DNA from: Moritella yayanosii | Lineage (GTDB): Bacteria; Pseudomonadota; Gammaproteobacteria; Enterobacterales; Moritellaceae | DNA length: 64,000 bases | Direction of reading: 5' to 3' | Assembly: GCF_900465055.1 (NCBI RefSeq) | Contig: NZ_LS483250.1 | Span: forward strand, 124,001-188,000 | Shown here: piece after piece, positions 8,019 through 16,492 of the stretch | How the letters are laid out: the number at the start of each line of letters is the position of its first letter | Position numbering within the stretch: position 1 is the first letter of the stretch | Program-made: the position numbers and the translations under genes | The notes under the pieces: model-generated | What the model saw: the letters and a program-made list of their open reading frames with translations, nothing else | Databases searched by the model: none | What the model was told of the DNA's origin: nothing

Positions 8019-9671
8019 ATGAACGCGAAGTTAATTCTGTCTTTATTAAAAGGCGACTATTCAAAATTTATAGTCGCAATATTTCTCAGTGCTTTAAGTG
8101 CTGCAGCAGGCGTATCAGTTATCGCATTTATTAATGAAGCGATTAGTCGATTAAGTGTCGGTGCTGATTTTCCGATCACTTTATTTTTTGCGCTCATCTT
8201 CCTATTATTTGGATTGAGTTATATCTCTCAATCTCAGATTACTCGGTTGGGTCATCGTGTTGTATATGAGCTAAGGCTGAGTATTAGTCGCAGATTAATG
8301 AATATGTCTGTTGAGCGGATTGATCAGTTAGGTCAGCCGACTATTCTGGCGACTTTAACCAAAGACATAACCGCTATCAGCCAAGCGTTTAATAGTTTAC
8401 CTTTTGTTGTTTTTGGAGCATCGGTGGTACTGTTCACGTATGGGTATTTGTTTTGGCTGTCTGCGACATTTTTTATCGTGACGCTTGTGATGAGTACGGT
8501 ATCGATTATTTTCGGTCGCCGGTTAATGATCGCATCTCGTTATTATAAAAAACGAGTACGAGAAAATGATGACGTATTATTTGACAGTTATGATGCCATG
8601 TTGCGAGGCCGTAATGAGCTTAAATTAAGTCAAGAACGCCGTACGTCTTTTTATCACACTCAATTACAGACTTCAGCAGAACAAGCGAGAATCTTAGATA
8701 CAAAAGCAGATCGACTTACAGTGCTTAATGGCAGTTGGATAAATACATCGGTCTTACTCTTGATTGCACTTGTTTTACTTATGCATACCCAATTCCAGAT
8801 TGGGACATCGGAACAAGTGACGGGTTATGCTCTGGCAATTCTGTTCTTGCGTTCTCCTTTAGCGGGACTTGTTGGTTCATTACCTGCGCTTATCGTTGGT
8901 TCTGTCGCTTATGCCAAAGTATCATCGTTAGATTTAGCAGAAGACAACAATGAACTGAATTCACTTCCTGCACTTCTGACATCATGGAAAACACTTCAGC
9001 TAGACCAAATTGAATATGATTACCCGAGTGAAGACGGCGAATCAGGCTTTTCTGTTGGGCCAATTAATTTAACGATTAATCAAGGTGAGTTGATTTTCTG
9101 GGTTGGTGGGAATGGTAGTGGTAAGTCAACTTGCGCACGCCTGCTTACCGGTTTATATAGTGCCCACCGTGGAACCATCACATTTTCTGATACTGTGATT
9201 AATGAAAAAAATATGGATTGGTATCGTAATCATTTTTCTGTGGTATTTGCTGATTTTTATTTATTTAAGAATATTATTAATGAAAACGGGGTTAAGCCCG
9301 ATCCAGAACTGGTTGAACACTACCTCACTAAACTCGCGTTAAACAATAAAGTTGAAGTTGTTGATGGTCGTCTTAGCACCACAGAGTTATCTCAAGGGCA
9401 ACGCAAGCGTTTGGCATTATTATTGGCATACCTTGAAGACCGCAGCATCATAGTACTTGATGAATGGGCCGCCGATCAGGATCCAACTTTCCGACGTATT
9501 TTTTATACCGAGTTACTGCCAGAGCTTAAAGCGCGCGGTAAAACGATTATCGCTATTACACATGACGATCATTACTTCCACCTTGCAGATAAATTATACC
9601 GTGTTGATGCTGGGCAACTAACCCTTGTTAAAAATGATGTGAATGAACTAACTATGGAGCAAGCTAGCTAA
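8019..9671 (+). CDS. Cyclic-peptide/siderophore exporter, SyrD/PvdE-type ABC transporter
   Basis: A fused permease-ATPase of about 550 aa. Six hydrophobic segments fill residues 1-300 and one nucleotide-binding domain follows, with Walker A GGNGSGKST, signature LSQGQRKRLALL and the characteristic DEWAADQDP that marks the SyrD/PvdE (pyoverdine/syringomycin) exporter family rather than ordinary exporters. Family members move nonribosomal peptides or their precursors from cytoplasm to periplasm. ATG 8019 is preferred over the in-frame GTG 8007. Its stop overlaps the next ATG by one base, so it is translationally coupled to the Yej genes. It is probably the exporter for the peptide made at 20153-46833. 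Confidence 0.9.
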   Translation: MNAKLILSLLKGDYSKFIVAIFLSALSAAAGVSVIAFINEAISRLSVGADFPITLFFALIFLLFGLSYISQSQITRLGHRVVYELRLSISRRLMNMSVERIDQLGQPTILATLTKDITAISQAFNSLPFVVFGASVVLFTYGYLFWLSATFFIVTLVMSTVSIIFGRRLMIASRYYKKRVRENDDVLFDSYDAMLRGRNELKLSQERRTSFYHTQLQTSAEQARILDTKADRLTVLNGSWINTSVLLLIALVLLMHTQFQIGTSEQVTGYALAILFLRSPLAGLVGSLPALIVGSVAYAKVSSLDLAEDNNELNSLPALLTSWKTLQLDQIEYDYPSEDGESGFSVGPINLTINQGELIFWVGGNGSGKSTCARLLTGLYSAHRGTITFSDTVINEKNMDWYRNHFSVVFADFYLFKNIINENGVKPDPELVEHYLTKLALNNKVEVVDGRLSTTELSQGQRKRLALLLAYLEDRSIIVLDEWAADQDPTFRRIFYTELLPELKARGKTIIAITHDDHYFHLADKLYRVDAGQLTLVKNDVNELTMEQAS

Positions 9672-11482
9672 TGGATATACAGCAATCTATTCGTGGGTTA
9701 TTAGGGGGCGCGTTGGTTTTAATCGCAACATTTAGTCACCCTGTATTGGCTGAATATACCAGTCATGGTATCAGCTTGTATGGTGAACCAAAGTATACCG
9801 AGAACTTTAGCAATTTTGATTACGCGAATCCTGATGCGCCTAAGCAAGGTGAGTTGGTCATGGCGGAAATGGGAAGCTTTGATTCTTTACATCAATTTAT
9901 CGATTTAGGTAAAAAGCCGAGAGGGTTATTCTGGCTTTATGATCGCTTAACTGTTCGTGGCCACGATAAAAATGAGATTAAAACCCGTTATGGTTGGTTA
10001 GCTGAAAAGATGACAATTGCGGATGATTATTCTTCGGTTATTTACTTTTTAAGAAAAGAAGCAAAGTTTAGTGACGGTTATCCTGTTACTGCTGAAGATG
10101 TGGCGTACTCGCTAAATTTGTATCGTGAAAGTGGTTTAAGTAATATTAAATCACGTTTTAAAATGGTTAAGTCGGTTGAAGTTATTGATCCTTTAACGGT
10201 AAAAATTAATTTTGGTGGTGATGGTAGCCGTTTGCAAATCTTAAACTCGGGTAACTTACCTGTATTGCCCAAGCATATCTGGCAACATAAAGACTTTACG
10301 CAGCCATCGCTTGATATACCCATAGGTTCAGGCCCTTATAAAGTAATCTCGGTGGATCCTGGTCGTGGGATTGTGTATGAATTAAGAGATGATTATTGGG
10401 GTAAAAACTTACCTGTCAATAAGGGGAAATATAACTTTAAGAATATCAAAGTCGAGTATTTCCGCGATCGTAATGCAGCAGTGCAAGCGCTTAAAACCAA
10501 CAATGTAAATTATATTGCGGAAACGAATTTATTACGCTGGAATAAGTTATATCAAGGTGACGTGTTTGACTCTGGAACGGTTGTTAAAGACAAGATTAAT
10601 TACGACGCACCTTCTTTTGTTACAGTGATGGTATTTAATTTAAGACAAGCTAAATTTGCTGATCGCAGAACGCGAGAAGCTTTGGTCACTGCGTTTGATT
10701 TTGAGTGGTTAAATAAAAAAGCATTTAATAATCAATACACTCGAGCTACAAGCCTGTTTAATAATAGCTTCTTGGCTGCAGAGGGATTACCGACTGCACA
10801 GGAAAAAGCGATATTAATCCCCTTGTCTGCGCAATTGCCGGAACAGGTATTATCAAGTGAATTTACACTACCAAGCACGGATGGTTCAGGTCGTAACCGT
10901 AAGAATTTATTAACAGCACAAACCTTGTTAAAAGAGGCCGGTTGGAAAGTTAAACATAATAAGTTGGTCCATAGTGTGACGGGCGAGGTGATGACGATTA
11001 ACTTCTTATTACCATCGCCAGTCATGAAACCTGCAATTGGCGCATATATTCAAACACTGAAAAAATTGGGTATTAGCTCAAACATAACAATCAAAACAGG
11101 CACTGAATATTACAAATTATTAATGCAACGTCAGTTTGATATGACCCCAAGTCAATATAAGGTTCGAATTCCGCCAAATACTGAGTTACGTTCATCACTT
11201 AAATCTGAATTTGCGGGTGTTGCTTCAAGTTATAATCTCAGTGGTATTCAAGATCCTGCTATTGATAACCTTGTCGAAGGACTTGTTCAGTCAGACAGTT
11301 ATGTGGATACGCAAGCATACGGACGCGCATTAGATCGGGTGTTGAAATGGAATTATTACTATTTACCATTGTGGGCGCGTAACTTTCAGTTAGTTGCTTA
11401 TCAGAACTATATTAAAAAACCGTTACAAGCACCAAAATATGGTTATGAAGTTGAATTCTGGTGGGATGAGCGCTCGAAGTAA
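9671..11482 (+). CDS. yejA: Periplasmic oligopeptide-binding protein, YejA type
   Basis: A 603-aa SBP_bac_5 family solute-binding protein with a signal peptide (about residues 1-27, ending PVLA before EYTSHG). The N-terminal pattern HGISLYGEPKY, then FDYANPDAPKQGEL and FSDGYPVTAEDVAYSL, is typical of YejA, which feeds peptides such as microcin C to YejBEF. Here it sits between a siderophore-type exporter and NRPS genes, so the natural cargo may be the peptide siderophore or its fragments (inference). ATG overlaps the exporter stop by one base (TAATG). Confidence 0.9.
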   Translation: MDIQQSIRGLLGGALVLIATFSHPVLAEYTSHGISLYGEPKYTENFSNFDYANPDAPKQGELVMAEMGSFDSLHQFIDLGKKPRGLFWLYDRLTVRGHDKNEIKTRYGWLAEKMTIADDYSSVIYFLRKEAKFSDGYPVTAEDVAYSLNLYRESGLSNIKSRFKMVKSVEVIDPLTVKINFGGDGSRLQILNSGNLPVLPKHIWQHKDFTQPSLDIPIGSGPYKVISVDPGRGIVYELRDDYWGKNLPVNKGKYNFKNIKVEYFRDRNAAVQALKTNNVNYIAETNLLRWNKLYQGDVFDSGTVVKDKINYDAPSFVTVMVFNLRQAKFADRRTREALVTAFDFEWLNKKAFNNQYTRATSLFNNSFLAAEGLPTAQEKAILIPLSAQLPEQVLSSEFTLPSTDGSGRNRKNLLTAQTLLKEAGWKVKHNKLVHSVTGEVMTINFLLPSPVMKPAIGAYIQTLKKLGISSNITIKTGTEYYKLLMQRQFDMTPSQYKVRIPPNTELRSSLKSEFAGVASSYNLSGIQDPAIDNLVEGLVQSDSYVDTQAYGRALDRVLKWNYYYLPLWARNFQLVAYQNYIKKPLQAPKYGYEVEFWWDERSK

Positions 11483-11483
11483 T

Positions 11484-12536
11484 ATGCTTAATTTTTATTT
11501 TATTCGTCGTTTGCTGTTAGTATTTCCGACGCTGTTTATTATTATCTCGTTAAATTTTTTCTTACTTCAGTGGTTGCCTGGTGGGCCTGTAGAGGCCGCC
11601 TTAGCTAAGCAGCAAGGTATTGATAATTCGGCAAATGCACTTTTCGATGAGACCGACCAAATAACTAATGGTCAGCTTATTGATGACCAGTTGCGAGACA
11701 AAATTACGCGAGAATATGGTTTTGATAAGCCTATATGGCAACGCTATACTGAAACGCTCAGTCGTTATTTATCATTCGAATTAGGGAACAGTTATTTTAG
11801 TAAGCGTCCTGTTACTGAATTAATTTTTTCTAAACTTCCTGTCTCTTTATCCTTGGGGTTTTGGACGTTGTTCCTAACCTATTTAATCGCAATACCATTA
11901 GGGGTGATGAAGGCGAATAAACAAGGAGGTATGTTTGATTCGACATCCAGCTTACTGCTGTTTATCGCTTATGCAGTGCCGACTTTTATTATCGCTATTA
12001 TGTTATTGATTTTATTTGCTGGTGGCGTTTTTAGCTGGTTTCCGCTACGGGGACTGGTTTCTGCAAATCATGCTGATTTATCCGTTACAGGGCAGCTTCT
12101 CGATTACTTTTGGCATTTATGTTTACCTGTTGCAGCCTGTGTTGCCAGTGGATTGGCTTCGTTAACTGTTTTAACACGTAATTCTATTATTGACCAAATG
12201 GCTCAACCTTATTTAGATACGGCTATTTGCATGGGGGAAAGTCGGACAAGCGCAATCTTCAATCATGTATTACCGAATAGTATGTTAGTGATCGTAGCTC
12301 GCTTACCTTCAGACTTACTGTCTATTTTTATTGGTGGCACCTTGCTCGTTGAAATCGTATTTTCATTAGATGGTGTTGCATTGTTAGGTTTTGAGGCGCT
12401 ATTGGAACGAGATTACCCAGTGGTATTAGGTATTCTATATTGTTATTCGTTACTGGGTCTTGTTTTGAATTTGGTTGGCGATTTGATATATCGTTGGGTT
12501 GATCCACGTGTTGATTTTTCCGAGGTGAACGGATGA
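11484..12536 (+). CDS. yejB: Peptide ABC transporter permease, YejB type
   Basis: A 350-aa inner-membrane permease of the DppB/OppB superfamily. The start MLNFYFIRRLLLVFPTL (ATG 11484) directly follows the yejA stop; an alternative in-frame ATG lies at 11466 inside yejA. It keeps the YejB-specific LQWLPGGPVE segment, several membrane helices and the EAA-type loop (DTAICMGESRTSAIFNHVLPN) that docks the ATPase. The stop overlaps yejE by four bases (ATGA), indicating coupled translation. Confidence 0.92.
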   Translation: MLNFYFIRRLLLVFPTLFIIISLNFFLLQWLPGGPVEAALAKQQGIDNSANALFDETDQITNGQLIDDQLRDKITREYGFDKPIWQRYTETLSRYLSFELGNSYFSKRPVTELIFSKLPVSLSLGFWTLFLTYLIAIPLGVMKANKQGGMFDSTSSLLLFIAYAVPTFIIAIMLLILFAGGVFSWFPLRGLVSANHADLSVTGQLLDYFWHLCLPVAACVASGLASLTVLTRNSIIDQMAQPYLDTAICMGESRTSAIFNHVLPNSMLVIVARLPSDLLSIFIGGTLLVEIVFSLDGVALLGFEALLERDYPVVLGILYCYSLLGLVLNLVGDLIYRWVDPRVDFSEVNG

Positions 12537-13588
12537 TGGATGTTAGCCAGGAGGATGTAAATTTACCTGATAATTCAAAGAAGGGCAGTCGTCGCCTGAG
12601 TACGCTAAGACGAGGTAAATATGCTGCGATTGTTTTTTTAATATTGTTCTTTGTTAGCCTGTTTGCAGAATTAATCGCGAATGATAAACCGCTACTTATT
12701 AGTTATAAGGGCGCGTTATTTTTGCCTATTTTAGTCAGTTATCCCGAAACTCAGTTTGGTGGCGATTTTGATTCAGAAGCAGACTATACCGATCCTTTTT
12801 TGAGTGAACAGATTGCAAAGCAAGGCTGGGCGTTATGGCCGCTTGTGCATTACAGCTACAGTACCATTAATTATGAGCTGAGTTATCCGTCACCTCCAAC
12901 ATCCGAAAACTGGTTAGGATTGGATGATCAGGGACGGGATGTTTTTGCTCGGCTTCTTTATGGCATACGTATTAGCCTTGGTTTCTCCTTCTTTATTACT
13001 GTCAATATTGCCTTGTTAGCATTAGTTGCAGGTACGTTACAGGGGTATTTTGGTGGGTTAGTCGATCTGTTTGGTCAGCGTGTTAGCGAAATTTGGGGCT
13101 CGGTTCCTGTGATTTTTGTGGTGATGATTGTATCGAGTCTTATTCAGCCGAGTTTCTTTACCTTAAGTATGATTTTGGCCTTGTTTGGTTGGCATTATTT
13201 AGCGCAGTTAGTTCGAGCCGAGGTATTAAGAACACGTCAGTTGGAATATATTCAGTCTGCACTTATTGTAGGTGTTCCTGATTGGCGGGTAATTTGGCGA
13301 CACATTATGCCAAATGCACTTATTGCTACATTAAGTAGTTTACCGTTTGTATTTTCTGGGGCTTTAGGCTCGCTAATTACGTTAGATTTTCTGGGGTTCG
13401 GATTACCTGTCGGTTACCCTTCTTTGGGGGAGTTGATTTCGCAAGGTAAAAACAACTTGCACGCCCCTTGGTTAGGGTTAACGGGCTGTGGTGCTATTTT
13501 AGTCATTGTGACATTAGTGGTGCTGATGAGTGAAGCAATACAAGAATGGTTGAGCCCGTATAAGGATAAAGATCATGCTGAAGGTTGA
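12533..13588 (+). CDS. yejE: Peptide ABC transporter permease, YejE type
   Basis: A 351-aa DppC-type permease. One membrane helix near residues 32-52 is followed by the long periplasmic insert seen in YejE (YETQFGGDFDSEADYTDP-like region, then LGLDDQGRDVFARLLYG) and a C-terminal transport domain with the EAA loop VGVPDWRVIWRHIMPNALIA. It forms the transmembrane pore with YejB. It overlaps yejB by 4 bases and yejF by 14. Confidence 0.93.
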   Translation: MMDVSQEDVNLPDNSKKGSRRLSTLRRGKYAAIVFLILFFVSLFAELIANDKPLLISYKGALFLPILVSYPETQFGGDFDSEADYTDPFLSEQIAKQGWALWPLVHYSYSTINYELSYPSPPTSENWLGLDDQGRDVFARLLYGIRISLGFSFFITVNIALLALVAGTLQGYFGGLVDLFGQRVSEIWGSVPVIFVVMIVSSLIQPSFFTLSMILALFGWHYLAQLVRAEVLRTRQLEYIQSALIVGVPDWRVIWRHIMPNALIATLSSLPFVFSGALGSLITLDFLGFGLPVGYPSLGELISQGKNNLHAPWLGLTGCGAILVIVTLVVLMSEAIQEWLSPYKDKDHAEG

Positions 13589-15143
13589 AGGACTAAGTTA
13601 TTCTATTGGAAAAGCTAAGCTGCTAGATAACATTAGTTTTAAAGTTGATAAGGGACAAACTTTGGCTGTGGTTGGCGAAAGTGGTGCTGGAAAAACCCTA
13701 TTAGCCAAGTTATTACTTGGTATTGAACCTAAAGTGGGGGTGGCGAGTGGATCTGTTAGTATCAATGGACATAATAGCCGTACTTTTTCTGATCTGCAAT
13801 GGCAGAAGGTGAGAGGAAAGCAGATTGGCATGGTGTCGCAAGAACCCTTATCGGCACTCAACCCTGTGAAACGTATCGAGTGGCTGCTTAAACGAGCAAT
13901 TGCATTACATCATAAATCGGGTACGTCATTTAGAGCGGGTAATACTGCGTTATTAAATCAACGTATTGATGAGTTGCTTGAACAAGTCGGTTTATCTTCA
14001 GACTTAAAAACCCGTTACCCACATCAGTTGTCTGGAGGGCAGAGGCAAAGATTGCTTATTGCGCTGGCGATTGTGAATAATCCGATGTTACTTGTTGCAG
14101 ATGAGCCGTCGACGGCTCTTGATCCCGAGGTGCGTCAGCAAATTTTGCTGTTGCTAAAGCAGATCCAAGCTCGAACCGGCATGGCTATTGTACTCATCTC
14201 GCATGATCTACACATGGTAAGGCAAGTTGCAGATCAAGTGATGGTATTACAACAGGGTAAGGTGATCGAGCATAACCAAGCCTTACTTCTATTCAACAAG
14301 CCTCAGCACGAATATACGCAAGCCTTGTTGAGACCTATGCATTTTGATCCCCCTGTTTCTCCTCGTCAGCGAACCTTGCTTAATGTAAATAATTTAACTG
14401 TTGATGTGAAGTCTACAGGCTGGTGGAGTGCACCGCAGAGGTTATTGGATAACATTAATTTTTCGTTGAATGAAGGCGAAAGTATTGGCATTATAGGTCC
14501 GAGTGGTTCAGGAAAGTCCACCTTAGCGAAAGCGCTACTAAGACTTATCCCCGCGACAGGCTCTGTTTATTTTGATGGTCATGATTGGCTTAATGAAAAA
14601 CGTCGAATGTTACGACTCCATCGGCATAAAATACAATTCGTATTTCAAGATACCGCCTCTAGCTTAAACCCTAGGCTAACGATTGCCCAAACGCTCACAG
14701 AAGGGTGTTTGGCGCAATTACAAACAGAAAACCTATCATCTCGACTCGATACGATCATGGCTGATGTGGGTTTACCTACAGCGTTTTTAAATCGTTATCC
14801 ACATCAATTATCAGGCGGACAACGTCAGCGTATTATGATCGCGAGAGCCTTAATTCTGTCACCTAAGTTATTAATTTTAGACGAACCCACGACAGCGTTA
14901 GATCAGGAAAATCGATACCGAATGATCACGTTACTGAAGTCGATTCAGGAACAACGTCAAATCAGCCTAGTATTGATTACCCATGATTTAACCTTACTTC
15001 AAGCACTATGCCATCAAGTATTAATATTAGAGCAGGGTACTCAGGTACAACGTCAGTCTGTTGGTCATTGGTTGTCAGCTGCAAATACATATGATAAAAA
15101 AGAGAAGGAATTTAATCATGAATCCATTGGAATCGTTGCTTGA
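13575..15143 (+). CDS. yejF: Peptide ABC transporter ATPase, YejF type (two ATPase domains)
   Basis: A 522-aa protein with two complete nucleotide-binding domains: Walker A GESGAGKT and GPSGSGKST, signatures LSGGQRQRLLIA and LSGGQRQRIMIA, Walker B LLVADEP and LLILDEP. This fused arrangement is diagnostic of YejF as opposed to separate DppD/DppF. It energises YejBE. The last 26 bases overlap the start of the nitroreductase gene, so the final residues are probably not conserved. Confidence 0.93.
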   Translation: MLKVEGLSYSIGKAKLLDNISFKVDKGQTLAVVGESGAGKTLLAKLLLGIEPKVGVASGSVSINGHNSRTFSDLQWQKVRGKQIGMVSQEPLSALNPVKRIEWLLKRAIALHHKSGTSFRAGNTALLNQRIDELLEQVGLSSDLKTRYPHQLSGGQRQRLLIALAIVNNPMLLVADEPSTALDPEVRQQILLLLKQIQARTGMAIVLISHDLHMVRQVADQVMVLQQGKVIEHNQALLLFNKPQHEYTQALLRPMHFDPPVSPRQRTLLNVNNLTVDVKSTGWWSAPQRLLDNINFSLNEGESIGIIGPSGSGKSTLAKALLRLIPATGSVYFDGHDWLNEKRRMLRLHRHKIQFVFQDTASSLNPRLTIAQTLTEGCLAQLQTENLSSRLDTIMADVGLPTAFLNRYPHQLSGGQRQRIMIARALILSPKLLILDEPTTALDQENRYRMITLLKSIQEQRQISLVLITHDLTLLQALCHQVLILEQGTQVQRQSVGHWLSAANTYDKKEKEFNHESIGIVA

Positions 15144-15717
15144 TCGCCGTTCATATAGCTTATCTAAGTTAGGTCATCCTGCGCCATCTGAAGCAGAATT
15201 GCGGAATTTGTTTGACTTAGTGATGACAACACCAGATCACGGTAATGTGAAACCTTGGCGTTTTATTGTTGCCCGTGGTGATAACATGCAAAAATTAAGT
15301 GATTTAACGTTGGAATTATACAAACGTCAAAGTGATAATGGTGAACTAAAAGATAAAGCGTACCGTTCTGCAAGAGATATTGCTGCGGTACCTATGATGA
15401 TTATGGTGATAACTGATCTTGATCCAGAACATAAAGTATCATTGTGGGACCAACGATTGTGCGCCGCAGCCGCAGCTCAGAACATCATGAGCGGATTGCA
15501 TTTAATGGGATATTCTGGCCTTTGGTATACATTTTTGGCGAGTGATGATGTTAAACCTATGTTCGGTATGAAGCCTGAAGACCAGGTCGTGGGTGCGATT
15601 GCGGTCGGCACGCCAAAGCCTCATTTTGTGAAGAAGATTAAACGCCAGTCGCCAGATAGATATTGTTTTGAATGGCAGGGATTAGGCGTAACGCCAACCC
15701 CTTTGTTTACTAAATAA
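15118..15717 (+). CDS. Nitroreductase-family flavoprotein, YdjA-like
   Basis: A 199-aa FMN-binding nitroreductase-fold protein starting MNPLESLLDRRS, with TTPDHGNVKPWRFIV, the CAAAAAQNIMSGLHLMGY region and GAIAVGTPK typical of the YdjA branch. Members use NAD(P)H and FMN to reduce diverse substrates. It is the last gene of the exporter-Yej operon: ATG 15118 has GAAGGA upstream and lies inside the end of yejF. An intracellular role in handling the imported ferric peptide or tailoring the product is speculative. It is convergent with the thioesterase gene, with stops overlapping by 8 bases. Confidence 0.85.
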   Translation: MNPLESLLDRRSYSLSKLGHPAPSEAELRNLFDLVMTTPDHGNVKPWRFIVARGDNMQKLSDLTLELYKRQSDNGELKDKAYRSARDIAAVPMMIMVITDLDPEHKVSLWDQRLCAAAAAQNIMSGLHLMGYSGLWYTFLASDDVKPMFGMKPEDQVVGAIAVGTPKPHFVKKIKRQSPDRYCFEWQGLGVTPTPLFTK

Positions 15718-16426
15718 TAGTCATTTTATTGCGGAGTTGTTGAGCAATTGTGGTTAAGAATAGTGGTAAATTCTGATTGAAATAGAAATGGTCACCTGGC
15801 ATTTCTATTAATTCAAACCCTGACTCGGTGAATGAAGACCATTGCTCGACATTACGCTTTTCGACGACAGGGTCATGACTGCCATATATTGCTGTGATTG
15901 GCACTGATATTGCGGATGTATCGCTGCAGCTGTATTCTTCATTGAGTTTTAAATCGGCTCTGATTATAGGCAACATTAATGCCATCAATTCAGTGTGAGC
16001 CAACACTTCATCTGCTATCCCGCCCATTGTTTTTAATGTTTTAATTATCTCGTCATCGGTTTGTCTACTCGATAAGGATGATGGGAGGTTGCAGAGTGGC
16101 CCTTGACGTGCCGAAATAATCAATTGTGAAGGTAAAGGTAGTTTTAACTTGCCTAATAAGCGTGTGGTTTCAAAGCACACCAACCCGCCTAAGCTATGAC
16201 CTAAAAAGGCAAACTCTGTTGTATGCTTTATCTTGGGTTTAATTTGATCGAGCAAGTCATGCGTTAACGCAGCTATTGAATTAACGGGGTTATCGCAGAA
16301 GCGAGTCCCTCTCGCTGGATATTCTAATGCGACCAGTTCAATATTTTGTTGTGCTAATAATACTTTCCATGGCAGATACATATTGGCTGCGCTGCCTGAA
16401 GAAGGAAAGCAAAAAAGTATTTTCAT
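15710..16426 (-). CDS. Type II (editing) thioesterase
   Basis: A 238-aa alpha/beta hydrolase of the type II thioesterase family, which removes misprimed acyl groups from NRPS carrier domains. The N-terminus MKILFCFPSSGSAANMY is typical. The catalytic serine is in GHSLGG near residue 77, the aspartate in YGSHDPV and the histidine in GDHFYF. GGAGAC-like ribosome site GGAG lies upstream of ATG 16426. It is the distal gene of the leftward mbtH-receptor unit, separated from the receptor by a hairpin. Confidence 0.92.
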   Translation of the reverse strand: MKILFCFPSSGSAANMYLPWKVLLAQQNIELVALEYPARGTRFCDNPVNSIAALTHDLLDQIKPKIKHTTEFAFLGHSLGGLVCFETTRLLGKLKLPLPSQLIISARQGPLCNLPSSLSSRQTDDEIIKTLKTMGGIADEVLAHTELMALMLPIIRADLKLNEEYSCSDTSAISVPITAIYGSHDPVVEKRNVEQWSSFTESGFELIEMPGDHFYFNQNLPLFLTTIAQQLRNKMTII

Positions 16427-16439
16427 TCAAGTCTCCAAT

Positions 16440-16468
16440 AAAAGAGGGACTCAATGAGTCCCTCTTTT
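16440..16468 (-). terminator. Hairpin between the receptor and thioesterase genes
   Basis: AAAAGAGGGACTCA and TGAGTCCCTCTTTT are perfectly complementary. It lies 25 bases after the receptor stop and 14 bases before the thioesterase ATG, so it may attenuate transcription of the thioesterase. Confidence 0.75.
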
Positions 16469-16492
16469 GTAATCATTCATACTCATACAATA

